Part shown: positions 42,198 to 51,888 of the stretch, in pieces
How the letters are laid out: every line of letters starts with the position of its first letter
Numbering within the stretch: the first letter of the stretch is position 1
Assembly: GCA_964595485.1 (NCBI GenBank)
Contig: CAZQQN010000007.1
Coordinates: 25,531-89,530 of the forward strand
Source of the DNA: CAZQQN01 sp964595485
GTDB lineage: Bacteria > Bacteroidota > Bacteroidia > CAILMK01 > CAYYUA01
Direction of reading: 5' to 3'
Length of the DNA stretch: 64,000 nucleotides
The notes under the pieces: model-generated
Seen by the model: only the letters and a program-made list of their open reading frames with translations
Database searches by the model: none
Told to the model about the DNA's origin: nothing
Program-made: the position numbers and the translations under genes

Positions 42198-42219
42198 TAG
42201 TAGTATAAAGGCTTAATCG

Positions 42220-43662
42220 ATGTTATTCGAGAGTGACGTGTATTTTCTTCAACAACTTTTTTTCCCGCAGGCAAAGACCGTGGCTTTACTGGATCCTGAA
42301 AATCAAGTGAAGCCAAATTTCCGCTCTGGATTTATTAAAGTAGCAGACCAGAAAAAAATCCAAGAAGTTGCCCAGATTAAGGAAGGTTTAGTGCTAATTA
42401 ACATGACCAACATACCGGTCAAACGGTATCCTTTTTATGAAGAAGGGATTGAAGGGATCATCAACCTGGGCAAAAAGGGTGAATTCTTCAATGATTTTAC
42501 CAGGGACACTTTTTACTACATCCAGAATGATATCAAAACCATCAGGTGGGTTTACCCGAATAATCTACGTCACGCTTTTTTTCTGCGTTTCTATGATGCC
42601 GATGCAGCTTACGGAAACCTTTTTAAGGGATTTTGCGCTTTGGCTGGGCTTTTTCGTGAATTGAAATGGATTGCCGATGGTAAGTTTTACGTACTGCACA
42701 AAGGTCAGCTTTTTTTTGATAATTTAGGTGGTAAGCAGTATGATAGTTTCACCCTTTTTCTAAAAGATTCCTACCATACAGGAAAAGGGTTACTACAATT
42801 CATTCAAAATGATCAAATTGTCACTTATGCCAAATACCCGCTTTTTTCCAATGCCACGGTTGAATTGGAACAAGAAAATAAAGTATTGCATGAATTGAAT
42901 AAATATGATTTTAACCATTTGCGTTTTCCTGCTGTTGATCACCAATCCTGGTTTCTCCAACTTTCGAATATATTATCGCTTAGGCATAAACCTTACACAA
43001 GTCTAAGAGCTCAACATTTCAGGGCTATAGGAGAGTATACAAGGGCTTTTTGTAAGGAAATGACGCTTGAAAACTGGCTTAAAAAGGTCAATGCAATTGA
43101 AAAATTGGCTTATATGGGTGATCAAATTAAAAAGCAAGAATTACCCAAGGGTATAAGCCCCACTAACCTGGCCAGGCTTTATAGGGCCATGACGCACCTC
43201 TTGAATGGATTACCCATTGATAAAACGATAACAGTCTCTTTAGTACATGGGGACTTTACTGAAGAAAACATGACCATTGAAGAAGGGCGGTTAAAGGTGT
43301 TGGACTGGGAAAAGGCAGCATTTGATTATCCAGCATTAGGGGATTTTATTGAATTTGAGGTTTACAGGATGGAATACGAGGGGAAACCTGATTTGCAGCG
43401 TTTCATGAATTTATGGGATGATTTGGTCAAAAAGCAAGCTTTTCAAGAACTTTGTAAAGAATTTTCTCAAAATTTTTTCATTCAATTTAAAGCTTACCTT
43501 TTGGTAAAGAATTTGAATACGTGGTGGGAGCATCTGTCGAATAAATTTTTACCTTACTACACTAATTGGCAGATAGATTTTTGGCGGAATTTAATAGAGG
43601 CCTTTGAGCAAGAAAGGTCAGAACTCAACCCTCTTGAAAATGATGATTCTATCACGCATTAG
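42220..43662 (+). CDS. Uncharacterised protein with APH-type kinase-like domain
   Basis: A 480-residue soluble protein. The second half carries an aminoglycoside-phosphotransferase/choline-kinase-like core: VHGDFTEENM (catalytic loop, about residue 343; Brenner motif HxDxxxxN) and LKVLDWEKAAFDYPALGDF (metal-binding loop, about 358-376; LDWE in place of the usual I-D-x-x-D). The first half (1-200) shows an unusual Phe/Tyr-rich stretch (RHAFFLRFYDADAAYGNLFKGF). The protein is longer than normal APH enzymes (about 270). It ends 14 bp before gldA on the same strand, so it is probably cotranscribed with the gliding transporter. A sugar or lipid-linked kinase role is possible, but substrate and link to gliding are unknown. 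Confidence 0.7.
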   Translation: MLFESDVYFLQQLFFPQAKTVALLDPENQVKPNFRSGFIKVADQKKIQEVAQIKEGLVLINMTNIPVKRYPFYEEGIEGIINLGKKGEFFNDFTRDTFYYIQNDIKTIRWVYPNNLRHAFFLRFYDADAAYGNLFKGFCALAGLFRELKWIADGKFYVLHKGQLFFDNLGGKQYDSFTLFLKDSYHTGKGLLQFIQNDQIVTYAKYPLFSNATVELEQENKVLHELNKYDFNHLRFPAVDHQSWFLQLSNILSLRHKPYTSLRAQHFRAIGEYTRAFCKEMTLENWLKKVNAIEKLAYMGDQIKKQELPKGISPTNLARLYRAMTHLLNGLPIDKTITVSLVHGDFTEENMTIEEGRLKVLDWEKAAFDYPALGDFIEFEVYRMEYEGKPDLQRFMNLWDDLVKKQAFQELCKEFSQNFFIQFKAYLLVKNLNTWWEHLSNKFLPYYTNWQIDFWRNLIEAFEQERSELNPLENDDSITH

Positions 43663-43676
43663 CCAAAAATTAGCTT

Positions 43677-44606
43677 ATGGACCTTTCGGTAGAAAATTTA
43701 ACCAAAAATTACGGGCATCAAAAGGCTGTAGATGAGATTTCATTTGGTCTGAAAACAGGAGAAGTTTTAGGATTTCTGGGACCAAATGGTGCCGGCAAAA
43801 GTACGACCATGAAGATCATCACCTGCTTTATGGCGCCTACGCATGGCGATGTTAAAGCAGATGGCGTATCGGTGTTTGAAGAACCCTATGATTTCAAAAG
43901 AAAGATTGGTTATTTACCAGAAAATACCCCCCTCTACACTGATATGTTCATCATTGATTACTTGCAATTCGTTGCACGTTTGCAAGGTATCTCAAGGGAG
44001 CATATACCTGAAAGGATTCAAAAAATGCTTGACTCTTGCGGTTTGAACGATGAAAAACATAAGAAAATTGGGGAGCTCTCAAAGGGTTATAAACAACGAG
44101 TGGGTTTAGCGCAGGCTATGATCCATGATCCTGAGGTGCTTATTCTGGATGAGCCTACTACAGGACTGGATCCGAACCAGATAGTTGAAATACGGGAATT
44201 GATCAAATACCTGGGTAAAGAAAAGACCATTCTTCTTAGCACCCATATTTTGCCAGAAGTAGAAGCTATTTCAGACCGCATCTTAATCATCAATCAGGGC
44301 CAGATAACCGCAGACGGAACACCTGAAGAACTAAGAGGTAAAGCTCAGGAAAATGAATTGCTTGTAATACAGGTAGAAGGGGAGCAGAACCCGGATACGA
44401 TAAGTGACCAAATTAATCAGCTGCCGGAAGTGGAGCATTGCCAATTAATAGACACCAGTAACATGCAGTTTCAAATAACCAGTAAGGCAGGTAGTAGTGC
44501 TAAGCGGCCTATTTTTGACCTTTGTGTAAAAAATCAATGGTACCTTCTTGAAATGCGTGAAGCGGAGACTCGACTGGAAGATGTTTTTAGGCAATTAACC
44601 CAATAA
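43677..44606 (+). CDS. gldA: Gliding motility ABC transporter ATP-binding protein GldA
   Basis: A 309-residue ABC ATPase. Walker A is GPNGAGKST, the signature is LSKGYKQRVGL, Walker B is VLILDEPTTGLDP and the switch His lies in LLSTHILPEVEA. A C-terminal extension of about 80 residues (from 230) is of the ABC-2 type. Adjacent permease and GldG genes in the order A-F-G identify it as GldA, which is required for gliding in Flavobacterium johnsoniae. It lies 14 bp after the APH-fold gene and 22 bp before gldF. Confidence 0.93.
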   Translation: MDLSVENLTKNYGHQKAVDEISFGLKTGEVLGFLGPNGAGKSTTMKIITCFMAPTHGDVKADGVSVFEEPYDFKRKIGYLPENTPLYTDMFIIDYLQFVARLQGISREHIPERIQKMLDSCGLNDEKHKKIGELSKGYKQRVGLAQAMIHDPEVLILDEPTTGLDPNQIVEIRELIKYLGKEKTILLSTHILPEVEAISDRILIINQGQITADGTPEELRGKAQENELLVIQVEGEQNPDTISDQINQLPEVEHCQLIDTSNMQFQITSKAGSSAKRPIFDLCVKNQWYLLEMREAETRLEDVFRQLTQ

Positions 44607-44628
44607 CTTTCAAAAAAAATTATTAGGT

Positions 44629-45351
44629 ATGGCCAACGTGTTAATCATTACAAAGCGTGAATTAAAAGGATTTTTTGATTCTTTAATGGCCTATATACTT
44701 TTAGTTCTTTTTTTAGGACTTAGCGGTTTTTTTACATGGCTTTTTGGGCAGAATGTATTCAAAATTGATCAAGCCAGTCTAACGGTTTTTTTTAGCGTAG
44801 CGTACTGGACGCTTTTCTTTTTTATTCCAACCATTACAATGCGAATGTTAGCTGAAGAAAATCGAAGTGGTACCCTTGAAATGCTGTCCACAAAAGCCCT
44901 AGATGATTGGCAAATAGTACTCGGAAAGTTTCTGGCATGCTGGTTACTGGTATTAATAGCATTGGCATGCACAATACCTTATTATATAACCGTAGCCAAT
45001 ATCGGTAACATTGACCATGGCGCAACCATAGGTGGTTATTTGGGGCTGGCGCTAATTAGTGCAGCCTATACAGGTATTGGCCTTTTTACCAGCAGCCTTA
45101 CCAGTAATCAGATTGTGGCTGTGCTTTTAGCACTTTTTGTTGGTATCTTTTTTCAAATATTATTTGGATTGATTTCCAATAATCTGACTGGTCTGCTAAG
45201 TAACTTATTTCATTATTTAGACTTTAAAACGCATTATGAATCCATTTCAAGAGGCGTAATCGATACTAAAAATATCATTTACTTACTATCAGTTACTTTC
45301 GGCGGTTTGTTTACAGCACAAATCATACTGTCTAAGCGAAATTGGGCTTAA
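44629..45351 (+). CDS. gldF: Gliding motility ABC transporter permease GldF
   Basis: A 240-residue ABC-2-type permease with six membrane helices. It opens NVLIITKRELKGFFDSLMAYI, the usual GldF start with an ELKGFF amphipathic helix. Later segments include EENRSGTLEMLSTKALDDWQIVLGKF (between helices 2 and 3) and FVGIFFQILFGLIS. With GldA and GldG it forms the transporter. The length is normal. Confidence 0.93.
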   Translation: MANVLIITKRELKGFFDSLMAYILLVLFLGLSGFFTWLFGQNVFKIDQASLTVFFSVAYWTLFFFIPTITMRMLAEENRSGTLEMLSTKALDDWQIVLGKFLACWLLVLIALACTIPYYITVANIGNIDHGATIGGYLGLALISAAYTGIGLFTSSLTSNQIVAVLLALFVGIFFQILFGLISNNLTGLLSNLFHYLDFKTHYESISRGVIDTKNIIYLLSVTFGGLFTAQIILSKRNWA

Positions 45352-45397
45352 TAAATAACGAATTTACCTGTTGAAAAAAGGTTAAAACCGGTTCACT

Positions 45398-46921
45398 ATG
45401 CAGATTACTAAAAGCCAGCTATTAACTCGCATTTTCCTGGTTTTGGGTATTCTCATCCTTGTTAATGTTTTATCTGCTGAGTATTTCTATCGGCTTGATT
45501 TTACGGCCGATCAGCGCTATACCTTAAGTAAGGCTACTAAGAAAATTCTTCGGAATTTGGAAAAGCCTGTTACTGTAAACGCCTACTTCTCAAAAGATCT
45601 TCCCGCCAGAGTTGCTAAAGCAAAACGTCATTTCAAGGATTTATTGACGGAATACAGTAATCACTCAGAGAAGGATTTTGTTTACAACTTTATCAATCCT
45701 AACAAGAACGAAAAAAGTGAGAAGAAAGCCCGCCGCAAAGGTATCAAGCCATTTGTTCTCGGAACTCGCAAAAGGGACCAGGTTCAGCGTCAAAGAGCGT
45801 ATATGGGGGCCGTCATTCAAATAGGTGACCAAAGTGAAGTCATATCCAGGATTGAGCCTGAAGGACCCGCTGAATACAAATTGTCATCTAATATCCACAA
45901 ACTAACTCAGTCCGAGAAGCCTAGCGTTGCAGTTTTTAAAGGGCAGGGTGGCATTGCGAAAAATGACCTTGGACAGACCCTCCAAGACCTAAAGGTAATG
46001 TACAATGTCGAGGAGTACCAATTAAAAACAAATGATCGTATCCCATCAAAATACCGGACCGGGATCATTGTTAATACGTCCGACTCGTTTAGTCAACCTG
46101 TTTTAAATCAACTTGACAAATTTCTGAAAGCTGGGAATAATTTATTAATTGCAACAGACCGGGTGGAAGATAACCTTCAAGAACAAAGCTTATCTACTGC
46201 GAATACAGGCCTTGAAAAATGGCTTGAAAATAAGGGGATAACCTTAAGGGACCAGGTATTGATTGATGCTCAATGTGGTGCAATTCAGGTACAGCAAACT
46301 GCTCAGGGTCGTAGAGTCATGCGAAATGTAAAATTTCCTTTTTTCCCGATAATAAAAAAATTTGAGAAGCATCCGGTTACCAGGTCTGTTAGTCAGCTTT
46401 TTCTGCCATTCTCAAGTACTATCGATACCGGGGAAGAAACCGGGCTAAATTTCCATGTCTTAGCGAGAAGTTCTAAAAAAACCGGGCAAGTCAGCCTTCC
46501 TCACAGCATTAATGTTAATAAAAATTGGAAAGAAAGCGATTTCCCAAAAAACCATGAACCTATTGCCATTGCTGCAAAAGGGAAATTGGGTGTAAGTGAT
46601 AGTGTAAGCAGGCTGGTAGTTGTCGGTAGTGATAAGCTTATACAAAAACAAAAGAAAAACCAGGGCAGAAGGGGTAGGACGAAGGTTAGAGAAGGCAATG
46701 CCAACTTTTTTGTCAATGCGGTGGATTGGCTATCTGATCAAATGGGCCTAATGGAGCTACGGACTCAGGGTGTTGATGCCCGTCCTTTAGACGATATTTC
46801 TGATCAAAATCAAAATTTATTGAAATACAGTAATGCATTTGCCCCTATCGTTTTGATTCTTGTTATTGGTTTGCTCCGTTTTCAAATTCAGCAAGCTAAA
46901 CGTAAAAAATGGCAGGCTTAG
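45398..46921 (+). CDS. gldG: Gliding motility-associated ABC transporter substrate-binding protein GldG
   Basis: A 507-residue membrane protein with one helix at each end (about 8-30, LLTRIFLVLGILILVNVL; about 480-497, FAPIVLILVIGLLRF). Between them is an ABC-auxiliary domain, with FYRLDFTADQRYTLSKATKKIL at its start and a region VAVFKGQGGIAKNDLGQTL in its first half. This is the GldG layout. The preceding genes are gldA and gldF, the gap is 46 bp, and the following DUF4340 gene continues the transcript. Confidence 0.92.
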   Translation: MQITKSQLLTRIFLVLGILILVNVLSAEYFYRLDFTADQRYTLSKATKKILRNLEKPVTVNAYFSKDLPARVAKAKRHFKDLLTEYSNHSEKDFVYNFINPNKNEKSEKKARRKGIKPFVLGTRKRDQVQRQRAYMGAVIQIGDQSEVISRIEPEGPAEYKLSSNIHKLTQSEKPSVAVFKGQGGIAKNDLGQTLQDLKVMYNVEEYQLKTNDRIPSKYRTGIIVNTSDSFSQPVLNQLDKFLKAGNNLLIATDRVEDNLQEQSLSTANTGLEKWLENKGITLRDQVLIDAQCGAIQVQQTAQGRRVMRNVKFPFFPIIKKFEKHPVTRSVSQLFLPFSSTIDTGEETGLNFHVLARSSKKTGQVSLPHSINVNKNWKESDFPKNHEPIAIAAKGKLGVSDSVSRLVVVGSDKLIQKQKKNQGRRGRTKVREGNANFFVNAVDWLSDQMGLMELRTQGVDARPLDDISDQNQNLLKYSNAFAPIVLILVIGLLRFQIQQAKRKKWQA

Positions 46922-46946
46922 CAATCAAAAGGAAAATATATCCGGC

Positions 46947-47627
46947 ATGGCACGAAAAATATCGAACGCACAACTTTTAACGGCATTCTTAGCATTATTG
47001 GTAATAGTGGCTATTTTAAAATTTTGGCCAAGCCAGGAAAAGGGAGGTACCCTAAAGACGCAGATGGTCAAGCCAATGGATTCCGGAAAAGTGAATAAAT
47101 TGGTTTTATTACCGGAGTTTGATACAACTAACCAGGTAAAGCTGGAGAAAAAGGAAGGAGATTGGGAAATCAAACGTGGTAAACAATACAAAGCTGTAGA
47201 CAAGAAAAGAATGGAAAGAGCCCTTGAAGACCTTTTTGTTAATTTGAAGGCTGACAAGTTAGTAAGCCGTGAAAAATCGGATTGGGAGCAATACGAAGTG
47301 GATAGCACCGGCACATTAATGCGGATATTTGAGGAAGGTGAATTACATGATGAGGTTGTCCTGGGTAAGTTAAATTTTCAAAACAGGAATCAAGCTTTCC
47401 ATTATGTTCGTAATAAAAATGATAGTTCGGTTTACGCCGTAGATGCATATCTTAAAAGGTCCTTAAAAGGCAAGCCGGAAGATTGGATAAAAGAAAAAGG
47501 AGGATCTAAAGGACTGGGTGGAAAAAAAGTGCCACCGAAAATTCGGCGGAAAATGCAGCAAAAACAACAGCTAAGAAAAAAATTGAAAAACATGAATAAG
47601 GACAGCCTGCCTAAAAACCTAAATTGA
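46947..47627 (+). CDS. DUF4340 domain protein downstream of gldG
   Basis: A 226-residue protein starting at the ATG at 46947 (ARKISNAQLL). The longer frame from 46860 runs back into gldG in another frame and adds 29 residues without a signal. One membrane helix (about 8-25, LLTAFLALLVIVAILKFW) is followed by a periplasmic DUF4340 region (about 45-180; DTTNQVKLEKKEGDWEI, DEVVLGKLNFQNRNQAFHYVRN). The C-terminal 40 residues are Lys/Arg/Gln-rich. DUF4340 genes often follow ABC-2 transporter genes with a GldG-like subunit, so it is likely an accessory of this gliding transporter. Confidence 0.8.
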   Translation: MARKISNAQLLTAFLALLVIVAILKFWPSQEKGGTLKTQMVKPMDSGKVNKLVLLPEFDTTNQVKLEKKEGDWEIKRGKQYKAVDKKRMERALEDLFVNLKADKLVSREKSDWEQYEVDSTGTLMRIFEEGELHDEVVLGKLNFQNRNQAFHYVRNKNDSSVYAVDAYLKRSLKGKPEDWIKEKGGSKGLGGKKVPPKIRRKMQQKQQLRKKLKNMNKDSLPKNLN

Positions 47628-47721
47628 GAAAATTTGTTGCTCTTTCAACAATTTATTTCGTAAAAAGCCATGCTTTTATTTTTTAACAACCTTTGTTTTC
47701 AACTTATTAATTAACACTTAT

Positions 47722-48393
47722 ATGTACACTGGTCTTCTTCACACCCACACACTTGTGGTTAGTCTTTATTTGGTTTTACTATTGATAAAAACCGTTCTTC
47801 TTTTGGCAGGCCAAAAAGAAAGACTTAGTAAGTTCAGGGCTAAAACCAAGGTAGTTGAAATGGTTCTGGCCACGTTGTTTTTACTTACCGGGGTTTACCT
47901 GAGTTTTGAGTCCGGTTCCATTTGGGGAAGTTGGTTCATTGTTAAAGATATTTTAATTGTAGCGATTATAGTGCTGGGGGTGGTTGCATTTAAACGGGAA
48001 AGCCGGTTTTTGGCTTTTTTAACCTTAGTTATTTTTCTCTACGTATATGGAATTTCAGAAACTAAGAGTTTATATTTTAACACAGACTATCAAGCATTGT
48101 ACGGAGGAAAAAGCGCTGGTGAGCAAAAAGACTGGGAACCTCAAGCTTCCGACTATGACATTGAGGCGCACGGTCAGTATGTTTATGAGCAAAATTGTAT
48201 CGCTTGTCACGGGAAAAATGGAAAATTACAGAAAAGCGGTTCTAAAAACCTTCAGAATTCCGGGTTAGGCAAAGAAGGGATTCAACACCTTGTCAAAAAT
48301 GGCAAAAATTCTATGCCAGCCTACGGAGAAGCGCTAAATGACCAGGAAATTAAGGCTGTTTCCGACTATGTTTACCAAATGGCTAATAATTAA
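47722..48393 (+). CDS. Membrane-bound cytochrome c with N-terminal transmembrane domain
   Basis: A 223-residue protein. Residues 1-115 contain four hydrophobic helices, starting with GLLHTHTLVVSLYLVLLLIKTVLL, reminiscent of SirB2/cytochrome-associated membrane domains with His residues (HTH). The C-terminal domain (about 140-223) is a single class I cytochrome c: heme motif CIACH (residues 159-163) and axial Met in NSMPAYG (Met198). It probably transfers electrons in the periplasm while tied to the inner membrane. It lies 94 bp after the DUF4340 gene. A link to the gliding transporter is not evident. Confidence 0.88.
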   Translation: MYTGLLHTHTLVVSLYLVLLLIKTVLLLAGQKERLSKFRAKTKVVEMVLATLFLLTGVYLSFESGSIWGSWFIVKDILIVAIIVLGVVAFKRESRFLAFLTLVIFLYVYGISETKSLYFNTDYQALYGGKSAGEQKDWEPQASDYDIEAHGQYVYEQNCIACHGKNGKLQKSGSKNLQNSGLGKEGIQHLVKNGKNSMPAYGEALNDQEIKAVSDYVYQMANN

Positions 48394-48552
48394 TGGATAC
48401 TCTGAACCCCAAGGTAAACGCAGGAAGTGCGGGGTGTGAAATTTTCTGATAGATCATTTCTCCGACTTAGTATTTATCGTTAACTTCAATAATAGGTTAC
48501 GGTTAACCTTTCCTTGTAGAAGGGTTCATTATGATTATAGCCCCAGAAAAGG

Positions 48553-49554
48553 TTAAAACAACCCTCTAACCATGTGCTCTACGGTCATATTTTCCGCTTC
48601 AGCTTTGTAATTTTTTAGCATTCGGTGACGTAAGACAGGAATTGCTACTTCCTGGACATCTTCTATATCAGGAGAATATTTCCCATTTAAAATTGCATTG
48701 CACTTGGATCCAATGGTAAGGAATTGTGAAGCCCTTGGTCCAGCCCCCCAAGAAATGTATTCCTTGATGTTATCGGGTGCGTATTGGGAATCTGGCCTGG
48801 TCGAATGCACAAGTTTAACGATATACTCCAAAACATTATCCGGTATTGGGATGCGCCTGACTAAATTCTGGAAATAAATGATCTCTTCTGCCCCCATTAT
48901 TTTACCAACTTCGGATTTATTTCCGGAAGTGGTATTTTTAACGATCTGAAGCTCATCTTCATAAGAAGGATATTCAAGCACGATATTTACCATAAAGCGG
49001 TCCAATTGAGCTTCAGGCAGGGGATAGGTCCCTTCTTGTTCTATGGGGTTTTGTGTAGCAAGTACAAAAAATGGATCACTAAGTTGATGATACTTACCGC
49101 CGGCTGTTACACTTTGTTCCTGCATAGATTCCAATAAGGCGGCCTGAGTTTTGGGGGGTGTCCTGTTGATCTCATCTGCCAGTACAACGTTGGCAAAAAG
49201 GGGCCCTTTAACGAATTGAAATTGCTTTTTATCATCCAGAATTTCTGAACCTGTGATATCGGAAGGCATTAGGTCTGGTGTAAATTGAATGCGGCTGAAA
49301 TCAAGATCAAGAACATCTGAAATGGTATGAACCAACAAAGTTTTGGCCAGTCCAGGAACACCTATAAGCAGGCAATGCCCCTTTGACAGTATTGAAATTA
49401 AGACGGATTTGACAATTTCATCCTGGCCTATGATGATCTTTTTTATCTCATTGTTAAGCACATTGTACCGCTCATTCAGGTAATCAATGGCTTCTACATC
49501 AGAATTGAACCTTTCGGAAAGTTTTGTACTTGCTGCTGCTTGTTGTTCTGCCAT
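48553..49554 (-). CDS. MoxR family AAA+ ATPase
   Basis: A 333-residue AAA+ protein. The Walker A variant GVPGLAKTLL (about residues 65-72), Walker B VVLADEINRTPPKTQ, sensor 1 LATQNPIEQEGTYPLPEAQLDRF and sensor 2 near LRHR are all typical of MoxR. MoxR proteins act as chaperone-like ATPases, usually with von Willebrand A-domain partners encoded beside them. No such partner is adjacent. Instead it is the last gene after three PpiC/SurA-type foldases on the same strand. Confidence 0.92.
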   Translation of the reverse strand: MAEQQAAASTKLSERFNSDVEAIDYLNERYNVLNNEIKKIIIGQDEIVKSVLISILSKGHCLLIGVPGLAKTLLVHTISDVLDLDFSRIQFTPDLMPSDITGSEILDDKKQFQFVKGPLFANVVLADEINRTPPKTQAALLESMQEQSVTAGGKYHQLSDPFFVLATQNPIEQEGTYPLPEAQLDRFMVNIVLEYPSYEDELQIVKNTTSGNKSEVGKIMGAEEIIYFQNLVRRIPIPDNVLEYIVKLVHSTRPDSQYAPDNIKEYISWGAGPRASQFLTIGSKCNAILNGKYSPDIEDVQEVAIPVLRHRMLKNYKAEAENMTVEHMVRGLF

Positions 49555-49628
49555 TGTTTAAAGTTTGTTCTTTTTAAAACGCCATTCCTTGTATCAAAAC
49601 CAATACCAAACTAAGGTTTTGCCGAAGG

Positions 49629-50978
49629 TTACTGATTGGTCAAATAAGGGGTTAGGGCCTTACAACTCATGTTTGAGGTTTTTACTCTTATATAGGTTTG
49701 GTCGGCATATTCTTGGTACCATTCGTCCAGTGCTTTTTGTTTAGCTTGTTGCTCCGCCATTCTCCGAATCCTTGGGTAATCCTGCTGAAGGTTGCCTTTA
49801 TGAGGCTCAGTCCTTTCTTTTAAATACAAAATCCGGTAAGCATCCTGGTTACCTTTGTAATCCATAGGAACTGGCTTGGATATGTTGCCAACTTTCATGG
49901 TATCAATGTTAAAGTACATATTGGATTTGAGTTGTTCAACCGGCAGCTTATTGGAGCCGGTTTTTTTATTTAAAATAAGTCCGCCATTCCTTTTTGTTTT
50001 ATCATCTTCAGAAAATTCGTAAGCTGCCTCTTCAAAAGTGAGGGTATCATTCCTTACCAGGTCCCTGACACTATCCAGAAACTTACCGGCATTGCTACGG
50101 GCTTGTGGTGTAATCTTAGGCTTTTGAAGGATGTGTTTTAAATGCAGCTTATCACCTTTCCTATCCAGTAGTTTGACAATGTGGTATCCTTTTTCAGTTT
50201 TAATAATGCCTGATACCGTATCGCTTGGCAAATTGATAGCCCTGGCAGCCAACTTATCATTAAAAGTTTTTTTATCCCGCATACCCATATCACCGCCGTC
50301 TGTTGCGGTAGATTCATCATCTGAATAAAGAATCGCCAAATTATCAAAGCTTTCACCTTGCTCAACAATGCGTTCCCTCAGCTGCTTAAGCTTTTGCTTG
50401 CTTTCACGTTTTGCTTTCTTGGTCGGTTTGGGTTTACGTACAATGTGACCTAATTTAACTTGCGTATTGAAATACGGGATACTATCCTTAGGGAGGTTTT
50501 CAAAGTATTGACGTACTTCTTTCGGAGTTACTTCGACATCTGACAATATCTGATTCTTCATTTTTTCGGTAAGTAGCAGCTCTCGGGTAGGCTGACGCAT
50601 TTGCTCCTTTATCTCAGGAATGCTTTTATCATAATATTCCTCCAATTTACTTTTACTACCCACCTTATTAATGAAAAACTGAATACGGCGGTTTAGCTCA
50701 TTTTCTATCCTTTGGCTTTTTACCATTACACTGTCCTGTCTGGCTTTGGATAAGAGTAATTTCTTTTCAATGGATTTACTGAGTATACGGCACCTCATGG
50801 TTGATTCAGGTATCGTATCTGTCGTAAAATTTTGCATTTTTTTGGCCAGGTCCGATTGCAGGATAATTTCATTTCCTACAACAGCCACTATTTTATCAGC
50901 GACCTGTTTTTCTTGCTGACCAAAAGTAAAGCAAGCAAAAGCCATAAACAGGCTTGTTATAAATGTTTTTTTAATCAT
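49629..50978 (-). CDS. Periplasmic peptidyl-prolyl isomerase (SurA-like, two parvulin domains)
   Basis: A 449-residue exported protein. Signal peptide to about residue 20 (CFTFGQQ), SurA-type N-terminal helical domain (about 25-165; IVAVVGNEIILQSDL), first parvulin domain (about 170-270; VKLGHIVRKPKP, GGDMGMRD, GIIKTEKGYHIVKLLD) and second parvulin-like domain (about 272-385; LHLKHILQKPKI). The length and layout match SurA. It overlaps the preceding gene by 8 bp. Such proteins escort unfolded outer-membrane proteins across the periplasm. Confidence 0.9.
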   Translation of the reverse strand: MIKKTFITSLFMAFACFTFGQQEKQVADKIVAVVGNEIILQSDLAKKMQNFTTDTIPESTMRCRILSKSIEKKLLLSKARQDSVMVKSQRIENELNRRIQFFINKVGSKSKLEEYYDKSIPEIKEQMRQPTRELLLTEKMKNQILSDVEVTPKEVRQYFENLPKDSIPYFNTQVKLGHIVRKPKPTKKAKRESKQKLKQLRERIVEQGESFDNLAILYSDDESTATDGGDMGMRDKKTFNDKLAARAINLPSDTVSGIIKTEKGYHIVKLLDRKGDKLHLKHILQKPKITPQARSNAGKFLDSVRDLVRNDTLTFEEAAYEFSEDDKTKRNGGLILNKKTGSNKLPVEQLKSNMYFNIDTMKVGNISKPVPMDYKGNQDAYRILYLKERTEPHKGNLQQDYPRIRRMAEQQAKQKALDEWYQEYADQTYIRVKTSNMSCKALTPYLTNQ

Positions 50979-51888
50979 ACCGTTTGACGTTCTTTTTTTC
51001 TAATCCTTTCTGAAAAACTTCGTTCTCCATTTTCTGAATAAGATTGATTTTTTTTCTATTCAGCATCATTTTTTTAATGGATTCTCTTTTCAAGCTGATT
51101 GGCGCTTTATCATTCTTTCCTTTGAAATCAGTTATGTAAATCAAGTAGGTGAAAGCCGCATCTTCCGTATCCAACACTTGCTTTTCCTTGATTTTATTAA
51201 GTAAATTGGTATTACTCTGGGCCGGAAGGTTTAATTTATTCCTGATATTTTTATAGTAATACCATTTATTATCCTCAAAATCAAAATTTTTGGCATACTG
51301 CCTCGCATAAAAATTAAGCGAATCAAGGTATTTATTATCCTCCTCCTTAAACCAAGACTTAATTTGGTCTTTCTTAGGGGCATTTTTTGGTATTATAATA
51401 TAGCGAAATTTTAACGCGGGCTGATTTAGCTTAAATCTTTCACTGTTGCGGTTGTAAAATTCGCGAATGGTGTCTTTGCTGAAATTTGTATCTATTTTCT
51501 CATTGATCAAGGCTTGTTCGTATTCATAACGGATCAGCGATCTGTAATAGTCTTGTAGTTCTTCATCTTTGTCTTTGTCTTTTTCGGGCAAATTATTAAG
51601 GGCTTTTTGAAAGATTAATTGCTCAGTAATCCAATTGTTAATTAGCTTTTTCCTGAAAGCCAAACTATCTTTAAGCGATTGGTTTCTATTTTTACGGTAA
51701 ATTTCCTTCAGATCTTCCTCATAGAGGAATTGATCCTTTACCCTCGCTACAGGTTCTTTGTCCTCTTCCGGATTTTCACTTACCAGATTATCACATGCAT
51801 TGAAAGTTACTCCTAAAAAACATGAAGCAATTACTAAGCCGGTGGTGAGAATGTTACTCTTTATAAAGGCTCTCCAGAACATCATCAT
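50971..51888 (-). CDS. SurA-type chaperone-like lipoprotein with degenerate parvulin domain
   Basis: A 305-residue exported protein. The N-terminus (about 1-31) has a hydrophobic stretch ending TFNACDN, a probable lipobox with Cys32. The SurA-N-like helical region (about 45-150; EEDLKEIYRKNRNQS, KLINNWITEQLIFQKAL) resembles its neighbours, but no canonical parvulin GYHIVK or H-I-L motifs are seen, so the isomerase domain is missing or decayed. It overlaps the genes on both sides (8 and 35 bp), so the three must be cotranslated. It is probably a membrane-tethered chaperone. The start at 51888 lies in a run of Met codons and may be 1-2 codons shorter. Confidence 0.75.
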   Translation of the reverse strand: MMMFWRAFIKSNILTTGLVIASCFLGVTFNACDNLVSENPEEDKEPVARVKDQFLYEEDLKEIYRKNRNQSLKDSLAFRKKLINNWITEQLIFQKALNNLPEKDKDKDEELQDYYRSLIRYEYEQALINEKIDTNFSKDTIREFYNRNSERFKLNQPALKFRYIIIPKNAPKKDQIKSWFKEEDNKYLDSLNFYARQYAKNFDFEDNKWYYYKNIRNKLNLPAQSNTNLLNKIKEKQVLDTEDAAFTYLIYITDFKGKNDKAPISLKRESIKKMMLNRKKINLIQKMENEVFQKGLEKKNVKRYD

